From Myxosarcina sp. GA_180221_E-2-1-MAG-40_15 (GTDB taxonomy: Bacteria; Cyanobacteriota; Cyanobacteriia; Cyanobacteriales; Xenococcaceae), in NCBI GenBank assembly GCA_020692205.1, contig JAIMKV010000005.1, positions 32,920 to 96,919 of the forward strand: a DNA stretch of 64,000 bases, read 5' to 3'. This document shows, piece by piece, positions 34,068-43,224 of the stretch. Each line of letters starts with the position of its first letter. The stretch's first letter is position 1. The translations under genes were made by a program, and so were the position numbers. Under the pieces are notes generated by a model that was given only the letters and a program-made list of their open reading frames with translations, was not told the origin of the DNA and did no database searches.

Positions 34068-35738
34068 ATGCTCAAAATAGATAATTCTGGTGAATTCGGA
34101 TTGAATAAGCTTAATAAAGCCGATTTTAGACTTTATTTACTATTGCTAATCGCGTTCTTTATAGTCAGTGCGATTGGCATAGTCAATCATGAAATGTGGC
34201 GAGATGAATTAGAAGCACGGTTGATTGCTAGAGATAGCAATTCTGTTGCAGATTTATTACATAATTTAAAGTATGTAGGTCATCCAGGCTTGTGGTACTT
34301 ATGCCTATATTTTTTGGCGAAGTTAACCAATAATCCGACAAGTATGCAACTCCTGCATTTAATTATTGTTACGGCAGTTGTATTTGTTTTTCTCTACTAT
34401 TCAACATTTAGTAATTTACAGAAAACTTTATTTTGTTTTAGCTATTTTCCTTTATATGAATATGGAATCATTAGCAGAAATTATAGTTTAGGTGTTTTGC
34501 TTATTTTTACCTGTTGTAGTTTGCTATGTCGAGAAAAACATAATTATATATTTTTGGCAATTATTTTGGCTTTATTATGCCATGTCAATGCCTATAGTTT
34601 GATTATTAGCTTTACGTTTGCTTTAGTTCTGTTTACTGAAGCTTTAATAAAAATATTTTGGTTTAATATAGTATCTGTACGCAAATCAAACTTGTTTATT
34701 AGCATTACAATTTATTTGTTCGGTTGGATCAGTGCGATTAGGCAGATAATTCCCCCAAGTTATCTCCAAGATGAACCAGAATTAGTTGGAGTGGTTAACC
34801 AAGCAAGTCAACCAGACAAATCAATTTTGGTCACTGTTATTAAAAATAGTTTGCCAGAAGATTTAGATATTGACAGAGTTGTCACAGGGATTTGGCGAAG
34901 TTATATTCCTATTCCTAATTTTTTCACTCAGCATTTATGGGGAACAAATATTCTAACTGAGAACCAGCAGTTTCCTCGTATAGCTTCAGTAAATTCAGCT
35001 CCTATAATAGCAACATTGTTATCATTACTATTGTTGTTAATTTTTGCAGCTGTTTTTATTCGTCAACCCAAAGTATTTTTGATTTATACAGGCGGTACTT
35101 TATTAATTAATATATTTGGTTTGCTAGCGAAAATGCCTGACTTAAGACATAATGGACATCTGTTTATTTTGTTGATAGCCTGCTATTGGATCTTTTTTTA
35201 TAATTCTCAAGCTGATTTTACAGCTTTTAACCAAGCTCACTATAATTTAACCCAGCATAGTATATTTCATTTTGTCAACAGACACAAAAGTATCCTAATA
35301 ACAATTATTTTGTGTATCCAATTTTATGCTGGAGTTAAAATATATATTCTAGATTTAATTAAGCCTTTCTCGAATAGTCAAGCTGCTGCCATATTTATCC
35401 AAAAAAATGGTCTAGAAGACTATATTATTATTGGTAGCCAAGATGTTAAAGTTTCTCCCATATCTGCTTGGTTAAATCGTAGAATATATTACCCAGAAGT
35501 AGAAGATTTTGGTACATTTACTGTTTGGACACCTAAAAGTACCAAGCATAAGACCAATATAAACCAACAAGAAATTATTGAGCAAGTTGAGAAGTTAAGT
35601 AAAAACAGCAATAAGCTATTATTATTACTGGACAAAAAATTACTAGAGACAAATTCTGCTCTGAGTTTTGATTTGATTGCCTCGTTTGATGATCCTAGCT
35701 TAGTCGAGGAAGATTTTTTTCTTTATTCAATTAATTGA
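34068..35738 (+). CDS. Multi-span GT-C-like membrane protein
   Basis: A 556-residue polytopic protein with roughly ten to twelve membrane helices. After the first helix comes NHEMWRDELEARLIARDS (about residues 41-58), the acidic first-loop motif common in dolichyl/polyprenyl-phosphate-dependent GT-C transferases such as the GT39/ArnT group, followed by VGHPGLWYLCLYFLAKLT. The last 110 residues form a soluble domain. Likely adds a sugar from a lipid carrier at the outer face of the membrane; not assigned to a named family with certainty. AT-rich coding, unlike the GMC gene. Confidence 0.75.
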   Translation: MLKIDNSGEFGLNKLNKADFRLYLLLLIAFFIVSAIGIVNHEMWRDELEARLIARDSNSVADLLHNLKYVGHPGLWYLCLYFLAKLTNNPTSMQLLHLIIVTAVVFVFLYYSTFSNLQKTLFCFSYFPLYEYGIISRNYSLGVLLIFTCCSLLCREKHNYIFLAIILALLCHVNAYSLIISFTFALVLFTEALIKIFWFNIVSVRKSNLFISITIYLFGWISAIRQIIPPSYLQDEPELVGVVNQASQPDKSILVTVIKNSLPEDLDIDRVVTGIWRSYIPIPNFFTQHLWGTNILTENQQFPRIASVNSAPIIATLLSLLLLLIFAAVFIRQPKVFLIYTGGTLLINIFGLLAKMPDLRHNGHLFILLIACYWIFFYNSQADFTAFNQAHYNLTQHSIFHFVNRHKSILITIILCIQFYAGVKIYILDLIKPFSNSQAAAIFIQKNGLEDYIIIGSQDVKVSPISAWLNRRIYYPEVEDFGTFTVWTPKSTKHKTNINQQEIIEQVEKLSKNSNKLLLLLDKKLLETNSALSFDLIASFDDPSLVEEDFFLYSIN

Positions 35739-35868
35739 CGAGTTTTGAACTATCCACCAATCAAAATAGGTTAAATTAAGTTTTTTTGTGAATTCTGAAC
35801 CTTAAAAATAACCATAAGGTATAAAATATTTTAAGTCTCAAAAAAACTATTTTGTCTTCGATAGATTT

Positions 35869-37175
35869 ATGAAACCAGCTAAAAACATTAAAATATTAAA
35901 TGTACTATTTATCTTGGCTTTAGCATTTACGGCGATCGCTTTAGTAGTTGATATTGACAGTACTCTTACTTATATTGGCACAGATTTAAGAAATAGAGTT
36001 GTTGCCGGCAGATTAGTTTTACAGGGAATAGATCCTTATTTTTTTAAATGGCAACCTAGCTTATCGGAGCGACTTTACGATCCATTAGATATTCCTGGTG
36101 AACTACTGTCTAAAGTTAGCGTTCCTCCTACAGTTATAGCTTTGCATTCGATTATTGCTCCCCTTTCTTACCTACAGCAAAAAGTAATTTGGCTCATAGT
36201 TCAGTGGGTAGCCTTTATCGCTACAGTAGTTATTTTTCTGAAAACAAGTGATTCTAAGCTAAAAACCAATTCAACTATCGCCATCGGTTTTTTTTTGTCA
36301 ACGGTTTATTTTGGCGTTTTCACGTTAGCTCTGGTCAAATATATATAGTTTATATATTTCTGCTAGCAATTGCCTGGTTCTTATTGAATAAGTTACCTAA
36401 ATACAATTATTTTTTCAGTGGAATTTTGGTGGGCATAACTACAAGTTTAAGACCTCCATTCTTATTATTTTTCATTCCTTTTTTAATCTTTCAAAGATAT
36501 TCGTTTTTGTTGGGCGGGTTAGTTGGCTTATTATTAACCTTTGTACTATCTTTTAGCGTAGCCAGCTTATTTATCTGGAAACAATATATTTTAGCGATGC
36601 TTGGTATGACAGGCTTTGTCAATTTAAATGAATATTTATCCTTACCTGAAAAAAGCATCGCTGGCTCGAATATCATTTATCCCCAAACCTTTGAAGGATT
36701 TAATATATACAGTAGAAACCCTTTAGAATTCCGTAATCTATTTAACACTTCTATTTATGATGCTTTAAATGCTTTAGACATACCTAAGAGTCGAGAGATT
36801 TTAATTATTGGATTTATTCTGACTATCGCCTTTTTAACCTTTTATCTAATTAAATATAATTCGAGGATTAAAGATGTTAAATTCATGTTTTTGTTTGGCA
36901 CTTTAATATGCTTAATTGGTGAATTTTTTATTCCTGTTGCTAGATACTCATATTATGATGTGCAGTTTATGTTACCGCTATTAATCATAATTAGTAAAGC
37001 TAATGTGATTGAGCTAGTCTCAAATAAACTAATTATTGTGTTATTGATCGGATTACTTTTAAGTTTAGGATGTTTTGTCTGGATCGATAAATATTTGTTT
37101 TTTAGTAGTTATTCAATAGCTTTTTATACTACTGTTACTTCACTAATTCTTCTCAGACAAGAGGCTAAACAGTAA
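35869..37175 (+). pseudogene. GT87/DUF2029-type membrane glycosyltransferase, interrupted by a frameshift
   Basis: Two adjacent frames (35869-36348 and a second one ending at 37175) encode one polytopic protein of about 435 residues. The first half has DLRNRVVAGRLVLQGIDPYFF and PPTVIALHSI, typical of DUF2029/GT87 transferases. The frame is coherent up to VYFGVF (about 36319), then runs into a stop, while the +1 frame continues HVSSGQIYIVYIFLLAIAWF without a break into NKLPKYNYFFSGILVGITTS. Removing one T from the TTTT at 36317-36320 restores it. The gene is therefore broken or phase-variable, or the read has an error. Expected substrate: polyprenyl-phosphate sugar. Confidence 0.8.
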
Positions 37176-37410
37176 AAAACTTGTTTAAAAATTCAAGAGA
37201 TATACCTGAAGGGTTCAAGATTAAGCAAATTCAAATCATCAAGAAGGCTAGTGGTTACTCTAAGTACCGAGACTTTTGTGTCCAAGTCTGCTTCGCATTT
37301 TGGATTTAACACCATCATAATGAATTATTTAAACAGATTAAAATCAACATTCATCGCGGGTTACTATAATTCTTAGAGTTTTCTCGAAAGTATTGTTACT
37401 TTCCCTAAAC
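37176..37410. other. Spacer before the ATP-grasp gene
   Basis: 235 bases with no gene. TTCAAGATTAAGC- and CCAAGTCTGCTTCGC-like fragments resemble degenerate cyanobacterial intergenic repeats but I cannot define a unit. It marks the boundary of the exopolysaccharide locus. Confidence 0.4.
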
Positions 37411-39042
37411 ATGGTAGATACATTTCATTCAGAAGCAGCGGCCAAGCGTTTTAGACAGCTACAAAATCAGCTACGAGAATGGACAAAATCACCCGAGGAG
37501 GGGAAGCTTTGGCAGAGTATTGATATTTTTGACCAAGATAACTTTGACATATTAGTTATTCCTTCGTTTAGCGTCGATCAGCAGGTAGGAGATAAAGTAG
37601 CGGGATTTTTACACTATGAAGAAAGGTTGCTATTTTCTTTGATTCGCTTACGTAATCCTTTAACTAGGGTAATTTATATTACGGCTTTGCCCTTATGTCC
37701 GATCGTAATTGATTATTATCTGCAACTATTACCAGGAATTCCCTTTTCTCATGCTCGCGATCGCTTATTATTAATCAGCACCTACGATGGTTCTCTCAAA
37801 CCTCTAACCCAAAAGATTTTAGAGCGTCCTCGGCTGGTAGAGAAAATTCGCCGTGCTTTGCGTCCTAACAAATCATATATGGTCTGCTATAACTCCACCG
37901 ATTTAGAGCAGCAATTATCTTTACAATTAGGTATCCCTCTGTTGGCGGCATCTCCTGAAGTGCTGACTTGGGGTTCAAAAAGCGGTAGTCGGCGAATTTT
38001 TGCCGAGGCGAAGATTCCTCATCCTGACGGCAGCTACACCGTTACCAATACAGCGGATTTGCTTCAAGAATTATGGCTACTCTGGCAAAGACAGCCCGAT
38101 CTGCAACGAATTGTTGTCAAGCTCAACGAAGGTTTTTCTGGTGAAGGCAATGCCGTATTAGACTTAAGACCAATTCAAAACTACGCTCCTGATCTATGCA
38201 GTAAGGTAGAAACCAAAACTGCTTTAAGTAAACAGCTAGAAACTATGAGCTTTCAGGGTACAGGAGAAACTTGGTCTTCTTTTTCGACTCGTATTCCCGA
38301 ATTAGGGGCAATTGTTGAGGCTTTTGTCGAAGGAGAGCTTAAACGATCGCCTAGTGTGCAAGGTTATATTCGACCATCAGGAGAAGTAGAAATTATCTCC
38401 ACCCATGATCAAATTTTGGGGGGTACAAATGGACAAGTCTATGAAGGGTGCTATTTTCCTGCCGATGCTGCCTATCGCTATGAATTACAGGAACTGGGCT
38501 TGAGAGTAGGAGAAGTCTTGGCAGCCAAAGGTGCAATAGAACGTTATGGAGTAGATTTCATTGCAGTACAGGATAGCGAAACCAAAAAATGGGAGATTCA
38601 GGCGATCGAAATTAACTTACGTAAGGGTGGCACAACCCATCCTTTTATGACCTTGAGATTGTTGACTAATGGCACATTTGATTACGATACAGGAAAATTT
38701 TTCAGCCAGCAAGGTCAGGAGAAATACTATATTGCTACGGATAATTTACAAAAGGAGCAGTATCGGGGTTTATTGCCTAATGATTTGATGGATATTGTTG
38801 CTCAGGAAAGACTACATTTTGATAGTAGCAGTCAGACGGGAACGGTCTTTCATCTTATGGGTGCGTTGTCAGAATTCGGCAAGTTAGGCTTAACCAGTAT
38901 TGGTAACTCTTTAGCAGAAGCTCAGCAGATATATGACCGCGTTGAAGCCGTCTTAGATCGAGCAACTGAAGTTAATCCTCAAATCGAACCAGATCAAGAA
39001 ACTTTCTTACCGTTACCGATTAATTGGAGCAGTAATCAGTAA
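37411..39042 (+). CDS. PGM1-like ATP-grasp peptide ligase
   Basis: A 543-residue ATP-grasp ligase. The first 170 residues form a pre-ATP-grasp domain (DNFDILVIPSFSVDQQ, VIYITALPLCPIVIDYY). The ATP-grasp core spans about residues 190-430 with WGSKSGSRRIFAEAKIPHPDG, IVVKLNEGFSGEGNAV (ATP-binding Lys and flexible loop) and the metal-binding QAIEINLRKGGTTHPFM. The layout resembles PGM1, the pheganomycin peptide ligase, and its widespread relatives, which join a carboxylate to an amine or peptide. The substrate here is unknown; no peptide precursor gene is evident. ATG at 37411 is chosen over an upstream TTG. Confidence 0.82.
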   Translation: MVDTFHSEAAAKRFRQLQNQLREWTKSPEEGKLWQSIDIFDQDNFDILVIPSFSVDQQVGDKVAGFLHYEERLLFSLIRLRNPLTRVIYITALPLCPIVIDYYLQLLPGIPFSHARDRLLLISTYDGSLKPLTQKILERPRLVEKIRRALRPNKSYMVCYNSTDLEQQLSLQLGIPLLAASPEVLTWGSKSGSRRIFAEAKIPHPDGSYTVTNTADLLQELWLLWQRQPDLQRIVVKLNEGFSGEGNAVLDLRPIQNYAPDLCSKVETKTALSKQLETMSFQGTGETWSSFSTRIPELGAIVEAFVEGELKRSPSVQGYIRPSGEVEIISTHDQILGGTNGQVYEGCYFPADAAYRYELQELGLRVGEVLAAKGAIERYGVDFIAVQDSETKKWEIQAIEINLRKGGTTHPFMTLRLLTNGTFDYDTGKFFSQQGQEKYYIATDNLQKEQYRGLLPNDLMDIVAQERLHFDSSSQTGTVFHLMGALSEFGKLGLTSIGNSLAEAQQIYDRVEAVLDRATEVNPQIEPDQETFLPLPINWSSNQ

Positions 39043-39747
39043 TTAATTAGTCCAGAGTTTAATACCGCCCAGTAAGCCGTTAATGTTAGGAACAATCGTG
39101 GCATTATCAGGCAAAGTAAAGTCAATATTTTTAGTTTCTCCGCCACCAAGATAAAGTTGGTCATAGTTAAACAGATGTTCTAGATTAGCTAGGGCTTTTT
39201 CCAAACGATCATTCCATTTCTTTTGACCTTCTTTCTCTAAGGCTGCTCTACCTAATTGTTGTTCATAAGTTTCTTTCTTACGAAACGGATGATGTCCCAT
39301 CTCCAAATTTGGCACTAATTTTCCGTCGACAAATAAAGCTGAACCAAATCCCGTCCCCAAAGTCACCACCAGCTCTACTCCTTGACCAGAAATCGCCCCA
39401 AACCCCTGAATATCGGCATCATTAGCTACCTTTACTGGCTTAGATAATAACTGCGACAAATTAGTCGCCAAGTCGTATTCCAGCCAATCAGGGTCTAGGT
39501 TAACGGCAGTTTTAATTAGACCATGTTGCACTACTCCAGGAAAGCCCACTGACACACGGTCAAACTCTTGGGATTGGGCGAGGGTCAAAATAGTATTAAT
39601 TACCTGTTTTGGTTTGGCTGGATCAGGAGTTTTTAAACGTTGGCGATCGCTAATCGGTTGACCTTGAGGATCTAAGACCATGACTTTAATTCCACTACCG
39701 CCGATATCTACTGCCAAAGTATGTAATTGCTGAGACTGATTCATCAT
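39043..39747 (-). CDS. ROK-family kinase (polyphosphate glucokinase-like)
   Basis: A 234-residue ROK sugar kinase: phosphate-binding LAVDIGGSGIKVMVLD (residues 10-25), VGFPGVV, NDADIQGFGA (catalytic Asp), VTLGTGFGSALFVDG and an LGGG late motif. The compact length and GFPGVV/GTGFGSA match the polyphosphate-glucokinase (PpgK) subgroup, which phosphorylates glucose with polyphosphate or ATP. Its stop codon begins at the base after the ATP-grasp stop, so the two genes converge with no gap and no room for separate terminators. Confidence 0.85.
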   Translation of the reverse strand: MMNQSQQLHTLAVDIGGSGIKVMVLDPQGQPISDRQRLKTPDPAKPKQVINTILTLAQSQEFDRVSVGFPGVVQHGLIKTAVNLDPDWLEYDLATNLSQLLSKPVKVANDADIQGFGAISGQGVELVVTLGTGFGSALFVDGKLVPNLEMGHHPFRKKETYEQQLGRAALEKEGQKKWNDRLEKALANLEHLFNYDQLYLGGGETKNIDFTLPDNATIVPNINGLLGGIKLWTN

Positions 39748-39922
39748 GCTTTCTTGTATAGAGCTATCCAGATTATAAAAGTTTCAGGTAATTTAATTAA
39801 GCCTGATTCGTTTTAGTTTTAATCGGGAACAATAAGTATTGATAATACTTTTTTCGACATAAATATTATTCAAACGATTTTAAATTGCGATTCTTGGCTT
39901 GTCTGTCAACACTATTTTAATT

Positions 39923-40510
39923 ATGAATCTTCAACAAAATCTTAAATTAACATTGGTTTTACGCTGCTTAATCACTTTAAGTCTAGGCTTATCAGTTTTA
40001 GCCTTTAGATCTAAATCGGCTTTGGGCGCAGAACAAGTAAAGTTAATTTATGGACCATTTCAGGGCAAAATTTCGGTCGAGTCTTTAGCTAGATATGCAG
40101 CTACAGGAGAGATGAGTCGCGAATTTCGCCTTTATGCTCAATTTGTAGACGAGGAAACTTTAGTGCAATTACGTTATTGGTTAAACAATCGTTTTGAAGG
40201 CGATCGCGTGGCGATACATCAATTTGCTCATACCCCCGAGGGAGAACAGTTTTTGCAGCAATTAGGTTCGGTAATTAAAACTCATCCTCAACATAATGGA
40301 TTTTATGCAGTTCGTTCTGCTTTACTTAAAGCTGCCGACTTACCCAGTGATTCTGATGGTTGGACGGTAATTGAGGCAATGCAAAACTTCCCTACCGAGG
40401 ATTTGCAGATTGATACTAAGGATTTGTTTGAGCTACAGCAATTTTGGTCAAATAACCAAAGCTCATATCGCGCTGCTGTAAAGGTTTTTGCGCCTCAACC
40501 TCAACCTTGA
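39923..40510 (+). CDS. DUF1400 exported protein
   Basis: A 195-residue secreted protein: signal peptide in the first 35 residues (LVLRCLITLSLGLSVLAF...ALGAEQV), then a DUF1400 region with KLIYGPFQGKISVESLARYAAT and FRLYAQFVDEETLVQLRYWL. DUF1400 is a cyanobacterial domain usually found as the N-terminal part of predicted alpha/beta hydrolases; here the hydrolase part is absent, so this is a stand-alone version. ATG at 39923 rather than TTG at 39899. A strong hairpin follows the stop. Confidence 0.82.
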   Translation: MNLQQNLKLTLVLRCLITLSLGLSVLAFRSKSALGAEQVKLIYGPFQGKISVESLARYAATGEMSREFRLYAQFVDEETLVQLRYWLNNRFEGDRVAIHQFAHTPEGEQFLQQLGSVIKTHPQHNGFYAVRSALLKAADLPSDSDGWTVIEAMQNFPTEDLQIDTKDLFELQQFWSNNQSSYRAAVKVFAPQPQP

Positions 40511-40543
40511 TTAAGCTTCATCTCAGAATTCAGCTAACTTGAG

Positions 40544-40582
40544 CAAGCGTTCCCTGTGCAAGCTTTGCACAGGGAACGCTTG
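40544..40582. repeat. Perfect 18-bp inverted repeat, three-base loop
   Basis: CAAGCGTTCCCTGTGCAA at 40544-40561 pairs perfectly with 40565-40582 around a GCT loop. It begins 34 bases after the DUF1400 stop. No T tract follows, so it is either a repetitive palindromic element or a terminator of atypical form. Confidence 0.85.
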
Positions 40583-40657
40583 ACGCGGTAAACAAAATAC
40601 TTTTACTCCCAGCGAAAAATTGCTCGCTCAAGAATGCTATCTTAAATTGTTGCTATC

Positions 40658-41806
40658 TTGACCAATCCGCACCAACTCAACATCATGATTCCCCTGATTT
40701 CAACCATAGATTTATTAAAACTGGCTTCTGGTGATGTTTTGTCCTTACAAGTATATAAATTTGTGGGTAAACAGTCGGGTAAAAAAGCCTACATACAGGC
40801 AAATCTGCATGGTGCGGAAATTGTGGGTAATGCCGTAATTCAGCAATTAATTGCTTATTTAATGACTTTAGACCAATCCCAGTTACAGGGAGAGATTTGC
40901 CTAGTGCCTGTGTGTAATCCTTTAGGGGTAAATCAGCGATCGCACTTTTTTGCTACGGGGAGGTTCAATAGCTACGATGGTAAAAATTGGAATCGCATTT
41001 TTTGGGATTATGAACAAGAGATCGAAGATTTAACCGAGTTTGCTCAATCACAGCTTAATTATGCTCCTGAGGTTATCCGTAGTAATTATTTAGCTAAAAT
41101 CAAACAAGCCTGGGCAAAAGAACTCGATCGCATCAATCAACCCAGTAGTCTCCCCATCAGTCGTCAATACCGTTACCAACTACAGTCTTTGTGTTTAGAT
41201 GCCAATTATGTAATTGATATTCATAGTTCCAGTAATCAGGCGATCGACTATACTTTTGGTTTTAAAGAAAGAATTGCTAGCACTAAATATTTATTGCTGG
41301 AATACGGCGTTCTGATGGACAAATATGATGGTGATGCTTTTGATGAGGCATTTCTCAAGCCATGGCTAGCTTTAGAAAAAGAATTAGCTAATTTGGGTAG
41401 GGAAGTTAGATTTGACGTCGAATCTTGGACTTTGGAATTGGGTGCAGGCATGGTAATGAACCCCAAGTCTGTAGCCAAAGGGGTAACTGGAATTAAAAAT
41501 TATTTGGCTCACCAACAGATTTTGTCTTGTTCTCAGGAAGTTACTACTGCCGAAGTTACCATAATATCCAAGAGTAAAATAAACAGTTACTATGCCCCAA
41601 CAGGTGGGATGGTTCAGTCTAGATTACCGCTAGAAGCTAGAGTAAATCCAGGAGATCGAATCTATCAGCTACTCAGTTTTAATAAACAGGGAACAACGCC
41701 AGAAATAGTTGATGTTTGCGCCGAAACTCCAGGAATAGTGTTTGATATCGCTACGAATCAATGTGTCAATCAAGGTGAATATGTAATGGATATTTTAGAT
41801 TGCTAG
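40658..41806 (+). CDS. Succinylglutamate desuccinylase/aspartoacylase family protein
   Basis: A 382-residue zinc carboxypeptidase-like hydrolase. The metal site is seen in YIQANLHGAEIVGN (His-x2-Glu, near residues 50-53) and IDIHSSSNQ (His near 190); a CNPLGVNQR motif supplies the substrate arginine. The last 90 residues form the lipoyl-like barrel of the AstE/AspA family. It hydrolyses an amide, releasing an amino acid or amine; true substrate unknown. TTG at 40658 gives 382 residues; ATG at 40685 (373 residues) is equally possible. Confidence 0.85.
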   Translation: MTNPHQLNIMIPLISTIDLLKLASGDVLSLQVYKFVGKQSGKKAYIQANLHGAEIVGNAVIQQLIAYLMTLDQSQLQGEICLVPVCNPLGVNQRSHFFATGRFNSYDGKNWNRIFWDYEQEIEDLTEFAQSQLNYAPEVIRSNYLAKIKQAWAKELDRINQPSSLPISRQYRYQLQSLCLDANYVIDIHSSSNQAIDYTFGFKERIASTKYLLLEYGVLMDKYDGDAFDEAFLKPWLALEKELANLGREVRFDVESWTLELGAGMVMNPKSVAKGVTGIKNYLAHQQILSCSQEVTTAEVTIISKSKINSYYAPTGGMVQSRLPLEARVNPGDRIYQLLSFNKQGTTPEIVDVCAETPGIVFDIATNQCVNQGEYVMDILDC

Positions 41807-41945
41807 TTCAGTAGTTATCGTGTTTTGGTAAGCTAGATCTTTACCGTAAAAAAATCAGCGATCGCCGATGAGCGATTAGGGAACAGATAATTTTTGCCCC
41901 ACTACAGACAAATTACGAAAGTAAACAAATACCTCCTAACGCTTC

Positions 41946-42893
41946 ATGAACCCAGAATTAAATTTAGATAATCAACTGACGACGATCCCGATCGCACCTC
42001 CAGGATTCAAGTCTGGCTTTGTTGCCATTGTCGGTAGACCTAATGTAGGCAAGTCTACCTTAATGAATCATTTGATCGGACAAAAAATTGCCATTGTTTC
42101 TCCCGTGGCACAAACTACCCGCAACCGACTACGGGGAATTCTCACTACCCCTGAAGCGCAAATTATTTTCGTCGATACTCCAGGAATTCATAAACCTCAT
42201 CACGAATTGGGAAAAGTATTGGTTCAAAATGCCAAAACCGCAATTAATTCGGTAGATTTGGTTTTGTTTGTCGTCGATGCTTCTACTGAAGCTGGGACAG
42301 GTGATCGCTTTATCTTGGATATTCTCAAGCGAATAGACACTCCCGTAATTCTCGGCTTAAACAAAGTCGATTTGCAGCCGAGTAATTATCAGTTTATCGA
42401 TGATACCTATGCCGATCTAATTGCCGACACTAATTGGTCTACAGTTAAGTTTTCTGCAACTGCTGGTATAGGAACCGAAAATCTACAGCAGACATTAATT
42501 AACCAGTTAGACACTGGCCCTTATTACTATCCTCCAGACTTGGTAACCGATCAGCCAGAACGATTTATCATGGCAGAGTTAATTAGAGAACAGATCTTAT
42601 TGCACACTCGTCAAGAAATTCCCCATTCGGTGGCAATTACGATCGAAAAGATCGAAGAAACAGCCAAGCTAACTAAAGTCAATGCGGCAATTAATATTGA
42701 GCGTAGCTCCCAAAAAGGTATTATCATTGGCAAAAAAGGCAGTATGCTCAAAACTATCGGCACAGCAGCACGTCAACAAATTCAAAAGTTAATTTCAGGC
42801 AAAGTTCATTTAGAATTGTTTGTTAAAGTTGAACCTAAATGGCGACAGTCTCGACTACAGTTAGCCGAGTTTGGCTATCAGGTTGAAGATTAG
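41946..42893 (+). CDS. era: GTPase Era
   Basis: Essential GTPase for 30S maturation and 16S rRNA 3'-end processing. GTPase motifs: G1 GRPNVGKST (about residues 30-38), G2 TTRNRLRGI, G3 DTPGIH, G4 NKVD, G5 SATAG; then a C-terminal KH domain with IGKKGSMLKTIGTAARQQI. Normal length (315), with a short N-terminal extension. ATG at 41946. Confidence 0.97.
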   Translation: MNPELNLDNQLTTIPIAPPGFKSGFVAIVGRPNVGKSTLMNHLIGQKIAIVSPVAQTTRNRLRGILTTPEAQIIFVDTPGIHKPHHELGKVLVQNAKTAINSVDLVLFVVDASTEAGTGDRFILDILKRIDTPVILGLNKVDLQPSNYQFIDDTYADLIADTNWSTVKFSATAGIGTENLQQTLINQLDTGPYYYPPDLVTDQPERFIMAELIREQILLHTRQEIPHSVAITIEKIEETAKLTKVNAAINIERSSQKGIIIGKKGSMLKTIGTAARQQIQKLISGKVHLELFVKVEPKWRQSRLQLAEFGYQVED

Positions 42894-42953
42894 ATCGCTC
42901 ATAAAACCAAGACAATGTTTTTGCCTGTATAAAAGTCAGGAGCAATACTTTTT

Positions 42954-43214
42954 ATGACGCAAGAAAATATAACTGTCAAAGTTAAATTATTTGCGATTTA
43001 TCAAGAGATTTTGGCAACTCCAGAATTAGAGATGATGCTTCCACAGCAGACAACTGTAGCCAATGTTTTAGAGTCTTTGATCCAGCAACAGCCTTATTTG
43101 GCGAAATGGCGCGAAGTTACGCGCTTTGGGGTCAATTTGCAGTTTGTTGAATCTGATACCATACTCCAAGATGGAGATGAGCTAGTCTTGATTCCTCCCG
43201 TCAGTGGTGGTTAA
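42954..43214 (+). CDS. MoaD/ThiS family sulfur carrier
   Basis: An 86-residue ubiquitin-like protein ending in the VSGG tail that is thiocarboxylated in sulfur carriers. ITVKVKLFAIYQEIL and LQDGDELVLIPPVSGG match MoaD, the small subunit of molybdopterin synthase. moaE is not adjacent. Ten bases separate it from the next gene, suggesting one transcript with era upstream (60 bases). Confidence 0.88.
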   Translation: MTQENITVKVKLFAIYQEILATPELEMMLPQQTTVANVLESLIQQQPYLAKWREVTRFGVNLQFVESDTILQDGDELVLIPPVSGG

Positions 43215-43224
43215 ATGACGCTTA

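Noticed and set aside
36384-37175. A separate 263-residue membrane protein gene
   Set aside because: Its upstream sequence stays open in the same frame back to the end of the previous frame and completes a GT87-type protein; it is the second half of a frameshifted gene.
41897-41945. NtcA-like site upstream of era
   Set aside because: The GTA and TAC arms are six rather than eight bases apart, and there is no matching -10.
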